A DNA stretch of 21,847 nt from GCA-2708415 sp964351905 (GCA_964351905.1 CAYGPG010000027.1:1-21847); one strand, 5' to 3'. Shown: positions 7,836-14,740, counted from the stretch's first letter. Program-made: numbers and translations. The notes: a model not told the origin generated them from the letters alone.

Positions 7836-8060
7836 ATGACGCAAAAATACGAATATAAAGTCGCAATTTACAGAGAGCCCCTGCTCGGCTCTATTTTTCT
7901 ACAGGGGTCAAAGGTAAACCCGGTTAAATATTCTGAATTTTTAAATAAGAATGCGGCGGAGGGATGGCGTGTAAAGACAATGGAACGCGAAAGCCGCCGT
8001 GAACTTCTGTTCTTTAAACGTGAAGCATTTGTAACAATCTTGGAACGTGAGGTAGCTTAA
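7836..8060 (+). CDS. DUF4177 family protein
   Basis: A 74-residue cytoplasmic protein matching the DUF4177 pattern: an N-terminal KYEYKVA strand, a central region with an LN-x-AAEGWRV segment (about residues 36-46), and a final strand with ELLFFKRE. The family is small and of unknown function, and it often occurs beside membrane proteins or as a domain in larger ones. The next gene starts immediately after its stop codon (8060/8061), so the two are translationally coupled. A purine-rich GAAGTGAG leader lies about 10 nt before the ATG. I assign the family with good confidence and no function. Confidence 0.82.
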   Translation: MTQKYEYKVAIYREPLLGSIFLQGSKVNPVKYSEFLNKNAAEGWRVKTMERESRRELLFFKREAFVTILEREVA

Positions 8061-8477
8061 ATGAAAACACCTGAAACGCGCCGTAATTTATATGCCTATA
8101 CTTTATTAGGATGTGTTCTTTTAATCGCCCTTGTCGGCCTTATGAACATTTGGGAATTAAATATTGGCGGTACACTGACTTTTAAAATTATTGGATCGTT
8201 AGCTGTTTTAGGCGGTTTAAGTGGTTTTCTGTATACTCTCACCTATAACCATGAAAAGAAACTCGTCAAAAAATTAGGAACAGTGACAGGCGTTGCAGCA
8301 GTTGCTCTATCCGTTCTTATCTTAGGTCAAATTTGGTTTGATGCGTTTCAGGATATATTCTTTGGTAAGCTGGCGCTTACTTTTATAATTATTGGACTTC
8401 TCGCTGCGTTTGGTATTGCCATGGCGGATGATTTTTTTGAGAGCAAGAAAATGAAGGACGAGAATTATCTCGATTAA
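8061..8477 (+). CDS. Small four-helix membrane protein
   Basis: A 138-residue protein that I do not recognise by family. It has four clear hydrophobic segments at about residues 11-30, 40-60, 72-92 and 103-122, with short charged loops. The positively charged N-terminus (KTPETRR) and an acidic, lysine-rich C-terminus (EFSKK-like, ending DENYLD) both probably face the cytoplasm. It starts with zero spacing after the DUF4177 gene and lies 3 bp before the TerD-like gene, so the three form one transcription unit. It could be a membrane anchor or partner for its two soluble neighbours; that is inferred from arrangement only. Confidence 0.8.
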   Translation: MKTPETRRNLYAYTLLGCVLLIALVGLMNIWELNIGGTLTFKIIGSLAVLGGLSGFLYTLTYNHEKKLVKKLGTVTGVAAVALSVLILGQIWFDAFQDIFFGKLALTFIIIGLLAAFGIAMADDFFESKKMKDENYLD

Positions 8478-8480
8478 TTC

Positions 8481-9086
8481 ATGAGTAAAATCGCAAAAGG
8501 TCAAAAAGCCCCCCTTAACCATACCCGACAGGCACGGGAACGCGTTGTTGTGGGATTAAGTTGGGACCCGCGTGAAGATAAAGTCAATCGTGTGCGCCAT
8601 ATGCTCAAAACCGACTCGCAACATGATTTAGATATCAGTTGTTATGTTTACAATGCACAAGGCGAGTTCATAGATTTCATTGGTGCCGAAGCACAAGATT
8701 CAGTCGACCAAACAGGTAAAATTTATCATAGCGGCGATGATATGACAGGCGCTGGTAAGGGTGATGACGAACAAATCTCTGCCGAACTGGCGGAGCTGCC
8801 CGATCATGTTCATGGATTGGTATTTTTGGTCGAAATTAAAAGCCGCCATGTTTTTAGCGACATTGACGAACCTTTTTGTCGTTTGGCCGATGGCATGACA
8901 GATCAAAACCTATTTGAGGCCGCAATGTCACATGATGACTCTGTCGATAAAAATGCGTTTGTCATGTGCTCCATATTTCGCTCAACGGAACAGACAAGCG
9001 GCTGGATGCTCTATAACGTCAGCGAATATCCAGATATTTCACAAATTGAGGACTGGGGAAGCTATTTAGCGCAGTTTGTGGATTGA
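8481..9086 (+). CDS. TerD-family calcium-binding-type stress protein
   Basis: A 201-residue protein with a single TerD domain. Visible family blocks are KGQKAPL (6-12), VVVGLSWD (22-29), HDLDISCYVYNAQG (48-61), HSGDDMTGAGKGDDEQI (83-99) and the hydrophobic VHGLVFLVEI strand. The DLD and GDDE acidic clusters are the residues that bind calcium in characterised TerD proteins. TerD proteins are linked to tellurite resistance, stress and phage-related phenotypes, usually with TerB, TerC, TerZ or TerE. None of those genes is in the window, so this is a stand-alone member paired instead with DUF4177 and a membrane protein. The family call is confident; the role is not. No Shine-Dalgarno site is obvious before the ATG, fitting translational coupling. 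Confidence 0.88.
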   Translation: MSKIAKGQKAPLNHTRQARERVVVGLSWDPREDKVNRVRHMLKTDSQHDLDISCYVYNAQGEFIDFIGAEAQDSVDQTGKIYHSGDDMTGAGKGDDEQISAELAELPDHVHGLVFLVEIKSRHVFSDIDEPFCRLADGMTDQNLFEAAMSHDDSVDKNAFVMCSIFRSTEQTSGWMLYNVSEYPDISQIEDWGSYLAQFVD

Positions 9087-9131
9087 TCTTACCTCATAAG
9101 ACTGTTAAAAAATTACCTTCTGGACGGCGTA

Positions 9132-9145
9132 GCGGGTTTACCCGC
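9132..9145. repeat. Short GC-rich palindrome upstream of tRNA-Ser
   Basis: GCGGGT and ACCCGC flank a TT loop. There is no T-run on the plus strand, so it is a poor terminator for the TerD unit. It resembles the GC-rich palindrome at 20152-20163 and may be a remnant of the same kind of intergenic repeat. Confidence 0.5.
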
Positions 9146-9162
9146 CTGAGCCAAAAAGAGAT

Positions 9163-9255
9163 GGGCACGTGGCCGAGTGGCTGAAGGCGCTCCCCTGCTA
9201 AGGGAGTATGGAGTTTATAGCTTCATCGAGGGTTCGAATCCCTCCGTGTCCGCCA
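9163..9255 (+). tRNA. tRNA-Ser (anticodon GCU)
   Basis: A complete class II tRNA that decodes AGC and AGU serine codons. The acceptor stem GGGCACG (9163-9169) pairs with CGTGTCC (9245-9251), including one G-T wobble. The D arm is GCC...GGC. The anticodon stem CTCCC/GGGAG (9190-9194/9202-9206) encloses the loop CTGCTAA, with anticodon GCT at 9197-9199. A long variable arm, TGGAG/CTTCA, is the serine-type feature. The T arm is GAGGG-TTCGAAT-CCCTC (9228-9244). The discriminator base is G9252, as expected for serine, and CCA is encoded (9253-9255). No second copy of its 3' end is visible in the window. Confidence 0.97.
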
Positions 9256-9289
9256 TTAGAAACGAAAAAAACTCCTATAGAAAATTAAG

Positions 9290-9322
9290 AACCGTTAAAA
9301 GTACCAGAAATAACGGGTTTTT
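9290..9322 (+). terminator. Candidate terminator of tRNA-Ser
   Basis: AACCGTTA (9290-9297) pairs with TAACGGGTT (9311-9319) through eight base pairs with one bulged G, and five T residues (9318-9322) close the structure. It lies 35 bp after the tRNA and fits an intrinsic terminator, although the loop of 13 nt is large. Confidence 0.55.
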
Positions 9323-9429
9323 GAAGAAAAGCTATTTACCGCGACACCCTAAAAGTTCGTTTTTCTGTGTCCCTTTCTTCTCTATAAACACCAAATCCTA
9401 TATAAAAATGCACATCGGTTTTTGCCTCT

Positions 9430-9466
9430 AAAGTACGGCACTATCTGGGTTTTGACCTCCGTACTT
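9430..9466. repeat. Inverted repeat AAGTACGG...CCGTACTT beside the HNH gene
   Basis: AAGTACGG (9431-9438) and CCGTACTT (9459-9466) are perfect 8-bp inverted arms around 20 bp, lying 17 bp beyond the HNH stop codon. The right arm extends to ACCTCCGTACTT (9455-9466), the exact reverse complement of AAGTACGGAGGT at 9539-9550 inside the HNH gene. There is no T-run on either side, so a terminator role is doubtful. Confidence 0.6.
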
Positions 9467-9482
9467 CGTTTTATAAGGTAAA

Positions 9483-10151
9483 TTACTTTTCAGCATCAAT
9501 GATCATATCGCTTTTTCCTATATTGCAAACATGGCATAAAGTACGGAGGTTATCCTCAATAGTTTCGCCGCCTTTTGAATATGGAGTTATATGGTCGACG
9601 TGCAGAACAACTTCTGGATCTTTTGCTGGGCTAGTTCCACACATTTGACAAATACAGTTATCTCGAATCAAGATTTTAGCGCGTAAACGCCAATTTATGT
9701 TTCTAGGAGTTTTTCTAACAGGCTTGACTTTATCTAAAGCTTTCTCTGGCAATTCAATTTCGTTACCGTTCAAATACTCAATGAAAGCTCGTAAAGCATT
9801 ATTCCATGAACCAAATCTTTTCTCATATGTTCCTGAAGAAAACTTTGATTCTATTTTGCTTAAATCTCTATAGCTTGGTTGCTTTCCTAATCTTGTCCAA
9901 ACATCTGCAAGATTGGAAAATAAATCTTCATTTGAGTTATAGATTGGAACATTAACACTTAAGTCTAATTGTTCCAAAACTTCTGACCATTTACCTAATT
10001 TTCTCAAAACAGTTGAGAAACCGAACTTTCCATGTTCCTCGTATTGTGATCGCGATAAAGTCTTTGTATTCAGTTCCTGCGCTACTCTCTTAATGTCGGA
10101 GAGTATCTCGTCTTTAGGAATATTTCTGCGTCTTTCTTTAAATTCAAACAT
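9483..10151 (-). CDS. HNH endonuclease with two homing-endonuclease repeats
   Basis: A 222-residue predicted nuclease. Two N-terminal modules of the homing-endonuclease-associated repeat type span about residues 15-64 and 75-128. Each has the pattern helix - LG or FGFSTVLRKLGKW / KRFGSWNNAL - helix, which is probably DNA binding. After a basic linker comes a zinc-type HNH domain: Cys168-x2-Cys171, HVDHI at 184-188, NL at 201-202 and Cys206-x2-Cys209 followed by N. All core HNH positions are present, so it may be active. It stands alone on the minus strand, between tRNA-Ser and an SDR gene, in AT-rich DNA without recombinase, methylase or intron features. It could be a free-standing homing-type mobile gene or a defence nuclease. 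No Shine-Dalgarno site is seen before its ATG. Confidence 0.88.
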   Translation of the reverse strand: MFEFKERRRNIPKDEILSDIKRVAQELNTKTLSRSQYEEHGKFGFSTVLRKLGKWSEVLEQLDLSVNVPIYNSNEDLFSNLADVWTRLGKQPSYRDLSKIESKFSSGTYEKRFGSWNNALRAFIEYLNGNEIELPEKALDKVKPVRKTPRNINWRLRAKILIRDNCICQMCGTSPAKDPEVVLHVDHITPYSKGGETIEDNLRTLCHVCNIGKSDMIIDAEK

Positions 10152-10212
10152 CTGACTTTTACTTTGCGACTTTATTCAATACCTATCATTATTATTTTGG
10201 CTAGATACCGAT

Positions 10213-10265
10213 GTTACAACAAATTTTCTTACTGTTCAGTAATTATTGAATAATTTTGTTGCAAC
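10213..10265. repeat. Nested inverted repeat in the HNH-SDR divergent region
   Basis: Outer arms GTTACAACAAA (10213-10223) and TTTGTTGCAAC (10255-10265) match at 10 of 11 positions. Inside them is a perfect hairpin, TTACTG-TT-CAGTAA (10229-10242). It could be a folded RNA leader, a protein-binding site or a recombination end. The surrounding 10152-10361 contains no gene. Confidence 0.6.
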
Positions 10266-10290
10266 GTGCTTTTTAAAATAGGAAAAGAAG

Positions 10291-10319
10291 AAAAACGGTG
10301 TCCAAACACCGCCATTTTT
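10291..10319. terminator. Bidirectional intrinsic terminator in a divergent intergenic region
   Basis: The stem CGGTGT (10296-10301) / ACACCG (10306-10311) has a CCAA loop. It is preceded by five A residues (10291-10295) and followed by five T residues (10315-10319), so it reads as a terminator on both strands. Its place is odd: the HNH gene starts to its left and reads left, the SDR gene starts to its right and reads right. No annotated transcript obviously needs it, unless a small RNA is made from 10152-10290 or a gene has been lost or inserted here. Confidence 0.75.
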
Positions 10320-10334
10320 CCTTACTTTTCAAAA

Positions 10335-10353
10335 TGAACTTTTTGTTAGTTCA
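10335..10353. promoter_or_regulatory. Dyad TGAAC-N9-GTTCA just upstream of the SDR gene
   Basis: TGAAC (10335-10339) and GTTCA (10349-10353) are perfect inverted half-sites 9 bp apart, ending 8 bp before the ATG. An overlapping AACTTTT/AAAAGTT pair is also present. It could be an operator or a leader hairpin, but no regulator is identified. Confidence 0.35.
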
Positions 10354-10361
10354 AAAGTTTT

Positions 10362-11141
10362 ATGATCATGAAAACATTAAAAGATAAGAATATATGGATT
10401 ATTGGCGCAAGTAGCGGCATTGGTGAAGCGCTTGCCCGTACCCTGTCAAAAGATTGTGCGAATGTTGTGATTTCAGCCCGCAGTGAAGATAAGTTGAAAG
10501 AACTTGCCGAGGAAATCGGTGAAAGAGCAATTCCAAAAGTTTTGGATGTAACAGACTTAAACAGCTTTGAAGAGATAGCCGACGAATTACACGAAGAATT
10601 ACGCCGAATTGATAGCGTAATTTTATTAGCAGGGATCTATGATCCCAAATTATTGGCAGAAATGGACATAAAAAAAGCACATGCCATCGTGGATGTTAAT
10701 CTTAAAGGGGCGTTCAATACGATCCATGTCATTTTACCATTATTAAAAAAACAAGGATATGGACAGCTTGCTTTAACAGGTAGCGTTGCCGGCTATCGCG
10801 GCCTTCCCAAAGGACAGCCTTATAGCGCCACCAAAGCGGCCATCGCCAATTTGGCGGAATCTTTAAAAATTGAAGAGCCTGATTTGGATATTCGCCTTAT
10901 CAGTCCTGGTTTTGTTGAAACGCCGATGACAGATAAAAATGATTTTGAAATGCCGATGGTGATAAAGTCTGAACAGGCTGCAGAGAGCATTAAAAAAGGC
11001 ATTTTGTCTAATTCATTCGAAATTCATTTCCCTAAAAAATTCACCTTTATCATGAAATTTTTGAGAATTCTTCCGCATTTTCTATATTTGATGATCGGTA
11101 AAAAAATGATGGATGAAATTACAAAAAAACAGGACAAATGA
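10362..11141 (+). CDS. Short-chain dehydrogenase/reductase
   Basis: A classical SDR oxidoreductase of 259 residues that would use NAD(P)H on an unidentified substrate. The Rossmann nucleotide-binding glycine motif GASSGIG is at 15-21. The LAG segment at 89-91 stands in for the usual NAG. The catalytic residues are Asn113, Ser141 (TGSVAG), Tyr154 and Lys158 (YSATK), and the PGFVETPM segment follows at 182-189. The C-terminus adds hydrophobic stretches with Phe, Leu and Ile (about 225-245), suggesting a membrane-associated tail, as in SDRs acting on lipids. An in-frame ATG at 10368 is an alternative start two codons in. The M17 aminopeptidase gene follows after about 48 bp on the same strand. 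Confidence 0.93.
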   Translation: MIMKTLKDKNIWIIGASSGIGEALARTLSKDCANVVISARSEDKLKELAEEIGERAIPKVLDVTDLNSFEEIADELHEELRRIDSVILLAGIYDPKLLAEMDIKKAHAIVDVNLKGAFNTIHVILPLLKKQGYGQLALTGSVAGYRGLPKGQPYSATKAAIANLAESLKIEEPDLDIRLISPGFVETPMTDKNDFEMPMVIKSEQAAESIKKGILSNSFEIHFPKKFTFIMKFLRILPHFLYLMIGKKMMDEITKKQDK

Positions 11142-11158
11142 GGCAGGGTTAATGTTAG

Positions 11159-11184
11159 TATCAATAAAAATTAAAAGATTGATA
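11159..11184. repeat. Inverted repeat before the M17 aminopeptidase
   Basis: TATCAAT (11159-11165) and ATTGATA (11178-11184) form a perfect 7-bp AT-only stem followed by TTTT, ending 5 bp before the chosen ATG. It could be a weak terminator of the SDR gene or a leader hairpin that masks the start. Confidence 0.35.
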
Positions 11185-11189
11185 TTTTG

Positions 11190-12611
11190 ATGACCTATAA
11201 TATTTTTGCCTTTCCCGATCCTTTTTTCAAAACGACTAAAAAACCATCTATAGACCTTTTCTTTATTCCTAAAAAAGACCTGAAAATATGGTTGGAAAAG
11301 CAAAAGAAACACCTACAGGTTCAAGTTGGTCAATCTGACTTCATAGCCGAACCGCGTCAGACGCTGATTATTCGAAACGCCCAAGGTGTTCCTGAAATTA
11401 TTTTATGTGGGTTGGCCGTCCCTGCACATTACTTAGATAGCGCCCATAATTTTAAAGCTGTTCAAACCGCCTTCTCATCAGAATTCATAAATGCGCATGC
11501 TTTTAAAATCAAAAGCAGCCACGAACATGATCAGCTTAATAAAATTTGCCTCGGTTGGGGTATGGCGGCTTATCAATTTGATGCTTATAAAAAAAGTAAC
11601 AGTGCCGTTCCCAAATTAATTTGGCCTGAAAAAGCAGATTCAAAAGTTGTAACCGCAAGCCTTCAGGCAACAAGCTTACTTCGCAATCTGGTCAACACAC
11701 CACCCAATGATTTAGGGACAGACGAATTGGCCGAGGCCGCCAAGCATGTTGCAAAAAACCACAAGGCAAAAGTAAAAATCATCAAAGACGATGATTTAAT
11801 TAAAAAGAATTTTCCGATGATTTATACAGTCGGCCAAGCCAGCCCACGTCGGCCGCAATTGGTTGATATCAATTGGGGATCATCAAAGCACCCAAAAGTG
11901 ACGATTGTTGGTAAAGGGATTATTTATGACACCGGTGGCCTGAACCTTAAGCCGGGTCAATTCATGCGGGACATGAAAAAAGATATGGGCGGCGCCGCCC
12001 ATGCGCTTGGCGTTGCGTGGATGATTATGGCGTTAAACCTGCCTATTCAACTGCGTGTTTTATTACCCATTGCCGAGAATTCAGTATCAGGAAATTCTTA
12101 TCGCCCTGGTGATGTGTTACAAACGCGAAAAGGTTTAACCGTTGAAATTGGCGATACGGATGCCGAAGGTCGTTTGGTTGTGGCGGATGCCCTCACCTAT
12201 GCTTGTGAGGAAAAACCTGACCTTCTTATTGATTTTTGTACGTTGACTGGTGCCGCACGCGTCGCGCTTGGCTATGACATCCCTGCCTTTTTCTCTAACA
12301 ACAACGAATTTATCGAAGATTTAAGACATAATAGTCTGGAGAGTGATGATGCCATGTGGCCCCTTCCGTTATGGGATGGCTATGATAAGGAGCTCGATAG
12401 TAATGTTGCTGATCTTTGTAATGATGGTAAAGGACGTGCTGGCGCTATCCACGGCGGACTTTTCTTACAGCGGTTTATAGACCCTAAAATTGACTGGATT
12501 CACATTGATTGCTTTTCTTGGGAACAAAGCGGCAAGCCAGGCCGTCCGCAAGGCGGAGCAGATACAGGTATGCGTGCGATTGTTGATTTCATTAAATCAC
12601 GCTATACTTAA
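11190..12611 (+). CDS. M17-family leucyl aminopeptidase
   Basis: A two-metal cytoplasmic aminopeptidase that removes N-terminal residues from peptides. I start it at ATG 11190 (473 residues, MTYNIFAFPD); a TTG codon lies just before it in frame. In this numbering the metal and active-site residues are Lys242, Asp247, Lys254, Asp265, Asp324, Glu326 and Arg328. Their spacing is the same as in E. coli PepA (Lys270 to Arg356). The family signature normally reads NTDAEGRL but is DTDAEGRL here, Asp322 replacing Asn. The N-terminal ~150 residues are less conserved, as expected. The gene lies 2 bp before an NlpC/P60 peptidase, a pairing common in alphaproteobacteria, consistent with recycling of cell-wall peptides. 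I do not give a pepA symbol because this branch is distinct. Confidence 0.95.
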   Translation: MTYNIFAFPDPFFKTTKKPSIDLFFIPKKDLKIWLEKQKKHLQVQVGQSDFIAEPRQTLIIRNAQGVPEIILCGLAVPAHYLDSAHNFKAVQTAFSSEFINAHAFKIKSSHEHDQLNKICLGWGMAAYQFDAYKKSNSAVPKLIWPEKADSKVVTASLQATSLLRNLVNTPPNDLGTDELAEAAKHVAKNHKAKVKIIKDDDLIKKNFPMIYTVGQASPRRPQLVDINWGSSKHPKVTIVGKGIIYDTGGLNLKPGQFMRDMKKDMGGAAHALGVAWMIMALNLPIQLRVLLPIAENSVSGNSYRPGDVLQTRKGLTVEIGDTDAEGRLVVADALTYACEEKPDLLIDFCTLTGAARVALGYDIPAFFSNNNEFIEDLRHNSLESDDAMWPLPLWDGYDKELDSNVADLCNDGKGRAGAIHGGLFLQRFIDPKIDWIHIDCFSWEQSGKPGRPQGGADTGMRAIVDFIKSRYT

Positions 12612-12613
12612 TT

Positions 12614-13363
12614 ATGCTTTTAACCGTTACAACAAAAACAGCTGATATCTTAAGCGACCCACAAGAGCCGCATAAAATCAGCGATTGCGACTCACAGCTT
12701 TTATTTGGGGAACAATTTAAAGTAGAAGAAGAACGTGGCGCTTATGTATACGGTTATAGCATCGTTGATGGTTACAAAGGCTGTGTTGAACGCGACCAAC
12801 TATCTATAGACATGCCAGCCGCAAATGCATGGATTAATGTGCGTGCTTCGCATCTTTATACAGAACCTAATTTTAAATCACGCCCTTTTACAAAGTTAAG
12901 TTTTCTGTCACGCCTATGCTTAACGAAAGAAACGAGCAACGGTTTTACCAGAACAGAAAATGATAATTGGATTTTTTCTGACCATACCCAAGATATAAAA
13001 AACCTATCTATGCCCGATGATTTAGCACAAACAGCGACGATGTTTTTAGGTGCTCCTTATCTTTATGGTGGGCGCTCCAGCCTCGGGATTGATTGCGCGG
13101 GGTTAGTACAACTCACCCTTCTCTCCCACGGGCACAAAGATGTCCCACGCGATAGCAAAGATCAACGCGGTGCCTTTGGCGAGTCTGTTAATGAAGACGA
13201 TTTACAACGCAATGACATTGTCTTTTTTGAAGGACATGTCGGCATTATGATGGATGATAAATTTATCTTAAACGCCACTGCGCGCCACATGAATACCGTT
13301 ATTGAAGATATCGAAGATTTAAAAAAATCTTACGGCGATATCAAACATATCGCGCGTTTGTAA
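12614..13363 (+). CDS. NlpC/P60-family peptidase with SH3-like domains
   Basis: A 249-residue C40-family cysteine peptidase that probably cleaves cell-wall peptides, such as those containing D-Glu-diaminopimelate bonds. The N-terminal ~125 residues look like bacterial SH3-type modules (about 1-65 and 70-125; note WINVRASHLYTEP at 73-85). The NlpC/P60 domain has GAPYLYGGRSSLGIDCAG with nucleophile Cys161 and GHVG with His208. The third polar residue appears to be Asn220 (FILNATARH), where many relatives have His. There is no signal peptide, so either it acts in the cytoplasm on recycled peptides or it is exported without a classical signal. It is coupled to the aminopeptidase gene, 2 bp upstream. 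Confidence 0.93.
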   Translation: MLLTVTTKTADILSDPQEPHKISDCDSQLLFGEQFKVEEERGAYVYGYSIVDGYKGCVERDQLSIDMPAANAWINVRASHLYTEPNFKSRPFTKLSFLSRLCLTKETSNGFTRTENDNWIFSDHTQDIKNLSMPDDLAQTATMFLGAPYLYGGRSSLGIDCAGLVQLTLLSHGHKDVPRDSKDQRGAFGESVNEDDLQRNDIVFFEGHVGIMMDDKFILNATARHMNTVIEDIEDLKKSYGDIKHIARL

Positions 13364-13449
13364 TTGTTACTAAGTAAAAGATATTATTTTTCTTGCAAAA
13401 TTATTAAAAATGCTTTAAATTATGTAAATAACAATTAAGAGAGATTACC

Positions 13450-13980
13450 ATGCTTAGTAAAATTAGAAATTTTTTGTCATTACTAGCAGTAACAGCAACC
13501 CCCGCTATCGCTGAAAATACTTCTTCAGGCGAAGAAATAATAAATTATTTGCTAGCAGGAGAAACCAAAGATTGTGTTGAAATAGCTTTAAAAGAAGCTA
13601 TAGCAGACGACAACGCAAAAACATCTTGGAGCTAAACAAAGCAGTCTGATGGAAAATATACTAAAAATTTTTCTGCACAGACACTAACTGATGATTTTAC
13701 AATTTTATCCAGTAATGTTTCATTTATAGCAGATAACGATGGCGTTAGACTTATTCCTTCGAGCGTATCTGCTGGAAATGCTTTTAACGATAAAATAGGG
13801 TCAGGCACATTTGGAGGCATAACAGCTCACTATGATAATCCAGAAAGCTTAAGTTTGGCTGATTTCACCGAGGCCGCACAAGCTAAGCTTATTGATAACG
13901 TATATGTTTGTATCTACGAAGAGCCGACAGGAACTTCTCATTTAACAAGGAGACTTGAGCCGATACCTGCAGGCCAATAG
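13450..13980 (+). pseudogene. Exported protein interrupted by an in-frame TAA
   Basis: From ATG 13450 the frame reads 61 codons, meets TAA at 13633-13635, then stays open in the same frame for 114 more codons to TAG at 13978-13980. The first part has a signal peptide ending AIA (about residues 1-20), then ENTSSGEE. The second part has no ATG or GTG in frame, so it needs the upstream start. It looks like an ordinary extracellular or periplasmic protein of about 176 residues, with one Cys in each part (KDCVEI and YVCIYE). A C-to-T change of CAA (Gln) would explain the TAA. I do not recognise the family. It could be a recent pseudogene, a sequencing error or a readthrough case. GAGAG lies 5 nt before the ATG. 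Confidence 0.7.
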
Positions 13981-14036
13981 CTCAAATTTAGCGCATCCAT
14001 AAAACATATTTAAATATTAAATAAATAAAACTAACT

Positions 14037-14672
14037 CTACTTATCCTCTTCCGTAGGATCATAGGAAGTTGAAACATTTCGGCTTCTTAGGTTTGTTGGT
14101 CGCGTGCTTACAGATGTATTCTCTTGAGCAGAATCGCCACCAAATCTATTTTCCTTCTTTGGAAGATCAGACGGAGCGTCGTATTTATTATCTTCCGTGA
14201 TCATGGTGCCTGGTCCCATATATTCAATTTGACTGTTTTGCGCATTGGGCATTACATCTTTTTGCATATATTGCGGTAAAGGATACGGCTTAATAGGAAT
14301 ACCAACAAAGCTTACCGTAATTGTCTCCGGGTATTTAAACGCGCCGCGAGAAAAATAATCATAGGCCGTACCAGGAACAAATCCATTTGCTACATTTGCA
14401 ACAACCCAGCCACTGACTTCGCGTTTAACAAGAACTGTTCTTTCTCTATTGCCTTCTGCCTGACATTTCACTGTAAAATCATGCGGAGATTTCATGATTT
14501 CAACGGTTTGATCAGAAAAGATCATATATTTCATATCTTGATTTTCAAGAATACAACGCGCGTTTGATGCCCCTGGCGTTTTAATCGTCACATCTTGTGT
14601 TTGGCGATTCACCAAAGTTGAACAAGCGCTTAGAACACCTAAAGCTATAAAAGGGAGAATATGAAGTTTCAT
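14037..14672 (-). CDS. Predicted outer-membrane or periplasmic lipoprotein
   Basis: A lipoprotein of 211 residues starting at ATG 14672 (MKLHIL). A GTG four codons earlier is in frame but less likely, because the ATG gives a short, normal signal sequence with the lipobox LSAC at residues 14-17 (Cys17 lipidated). The mature part has a region with TQDVTIKTPGASNARC, a second Cys in VKCQAEG, and a GWVVANVANGFVPGTAYD segment. This resembles lipoproteins with a PEGA-like beta domain, but I do not assign a family. The last ~65 residues are low-complexity, acidic and rich in Asn, Ser, Thr and Pro, probably unstructured. It lies downstream of clpB on the same strand, 68 bp away, and convergent with the interrupted gene. 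Confidence 0.85.
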   Translation of the reverse strand: MKLHILPFIALGVLSACSTLVNRQTQDVTIKTPGASNARCILENQDMKYMIFSDQTVEIMKSPHDFTVKCQAEGNRERTVLVKREVSGWVVANVANGFVPGTAYDYFSRGAFKYPETITVSFVGIPIKPYPLPQYMQKDVMPNAQNSQIEYMGPGTMITEDNKYDAPSDLPKKENRFGGDSAQENTSVSTRPTNLRSRNVSTSYDPTEEDK

Positions 14673-14740
14673 GTTATTAACCACGATAAATGTGAATCAT
14701 TAAAAGACTTATTAAAAATACCTGAACTATTAAAGGCTGT

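Noticed and set aside
7346..7858. A 170-codon open frame on the plus strand
   Set aside because: It runs through palindromic repeat DNA (typical translation LRYAQND), overlaps the real DUF4177 start and has no family-like content.
8481..9086. A complete tellurite-resistance operon
   Set aside because: Only one TerD-like gene is present; TerA, TerB, TerC and TerZ-type genes are absent.
9177..9431. An 84-codon open frame starting inside tRNA-Ser
   Set aside because: It begins within the D arm of a complete tRNA and has no protein features.
9163..10361. A tRNA-targeted integrative element with attL/attR
   Set aside because: No second copy of the tRNA 3' end is visible in the window and there is no integrase gene.
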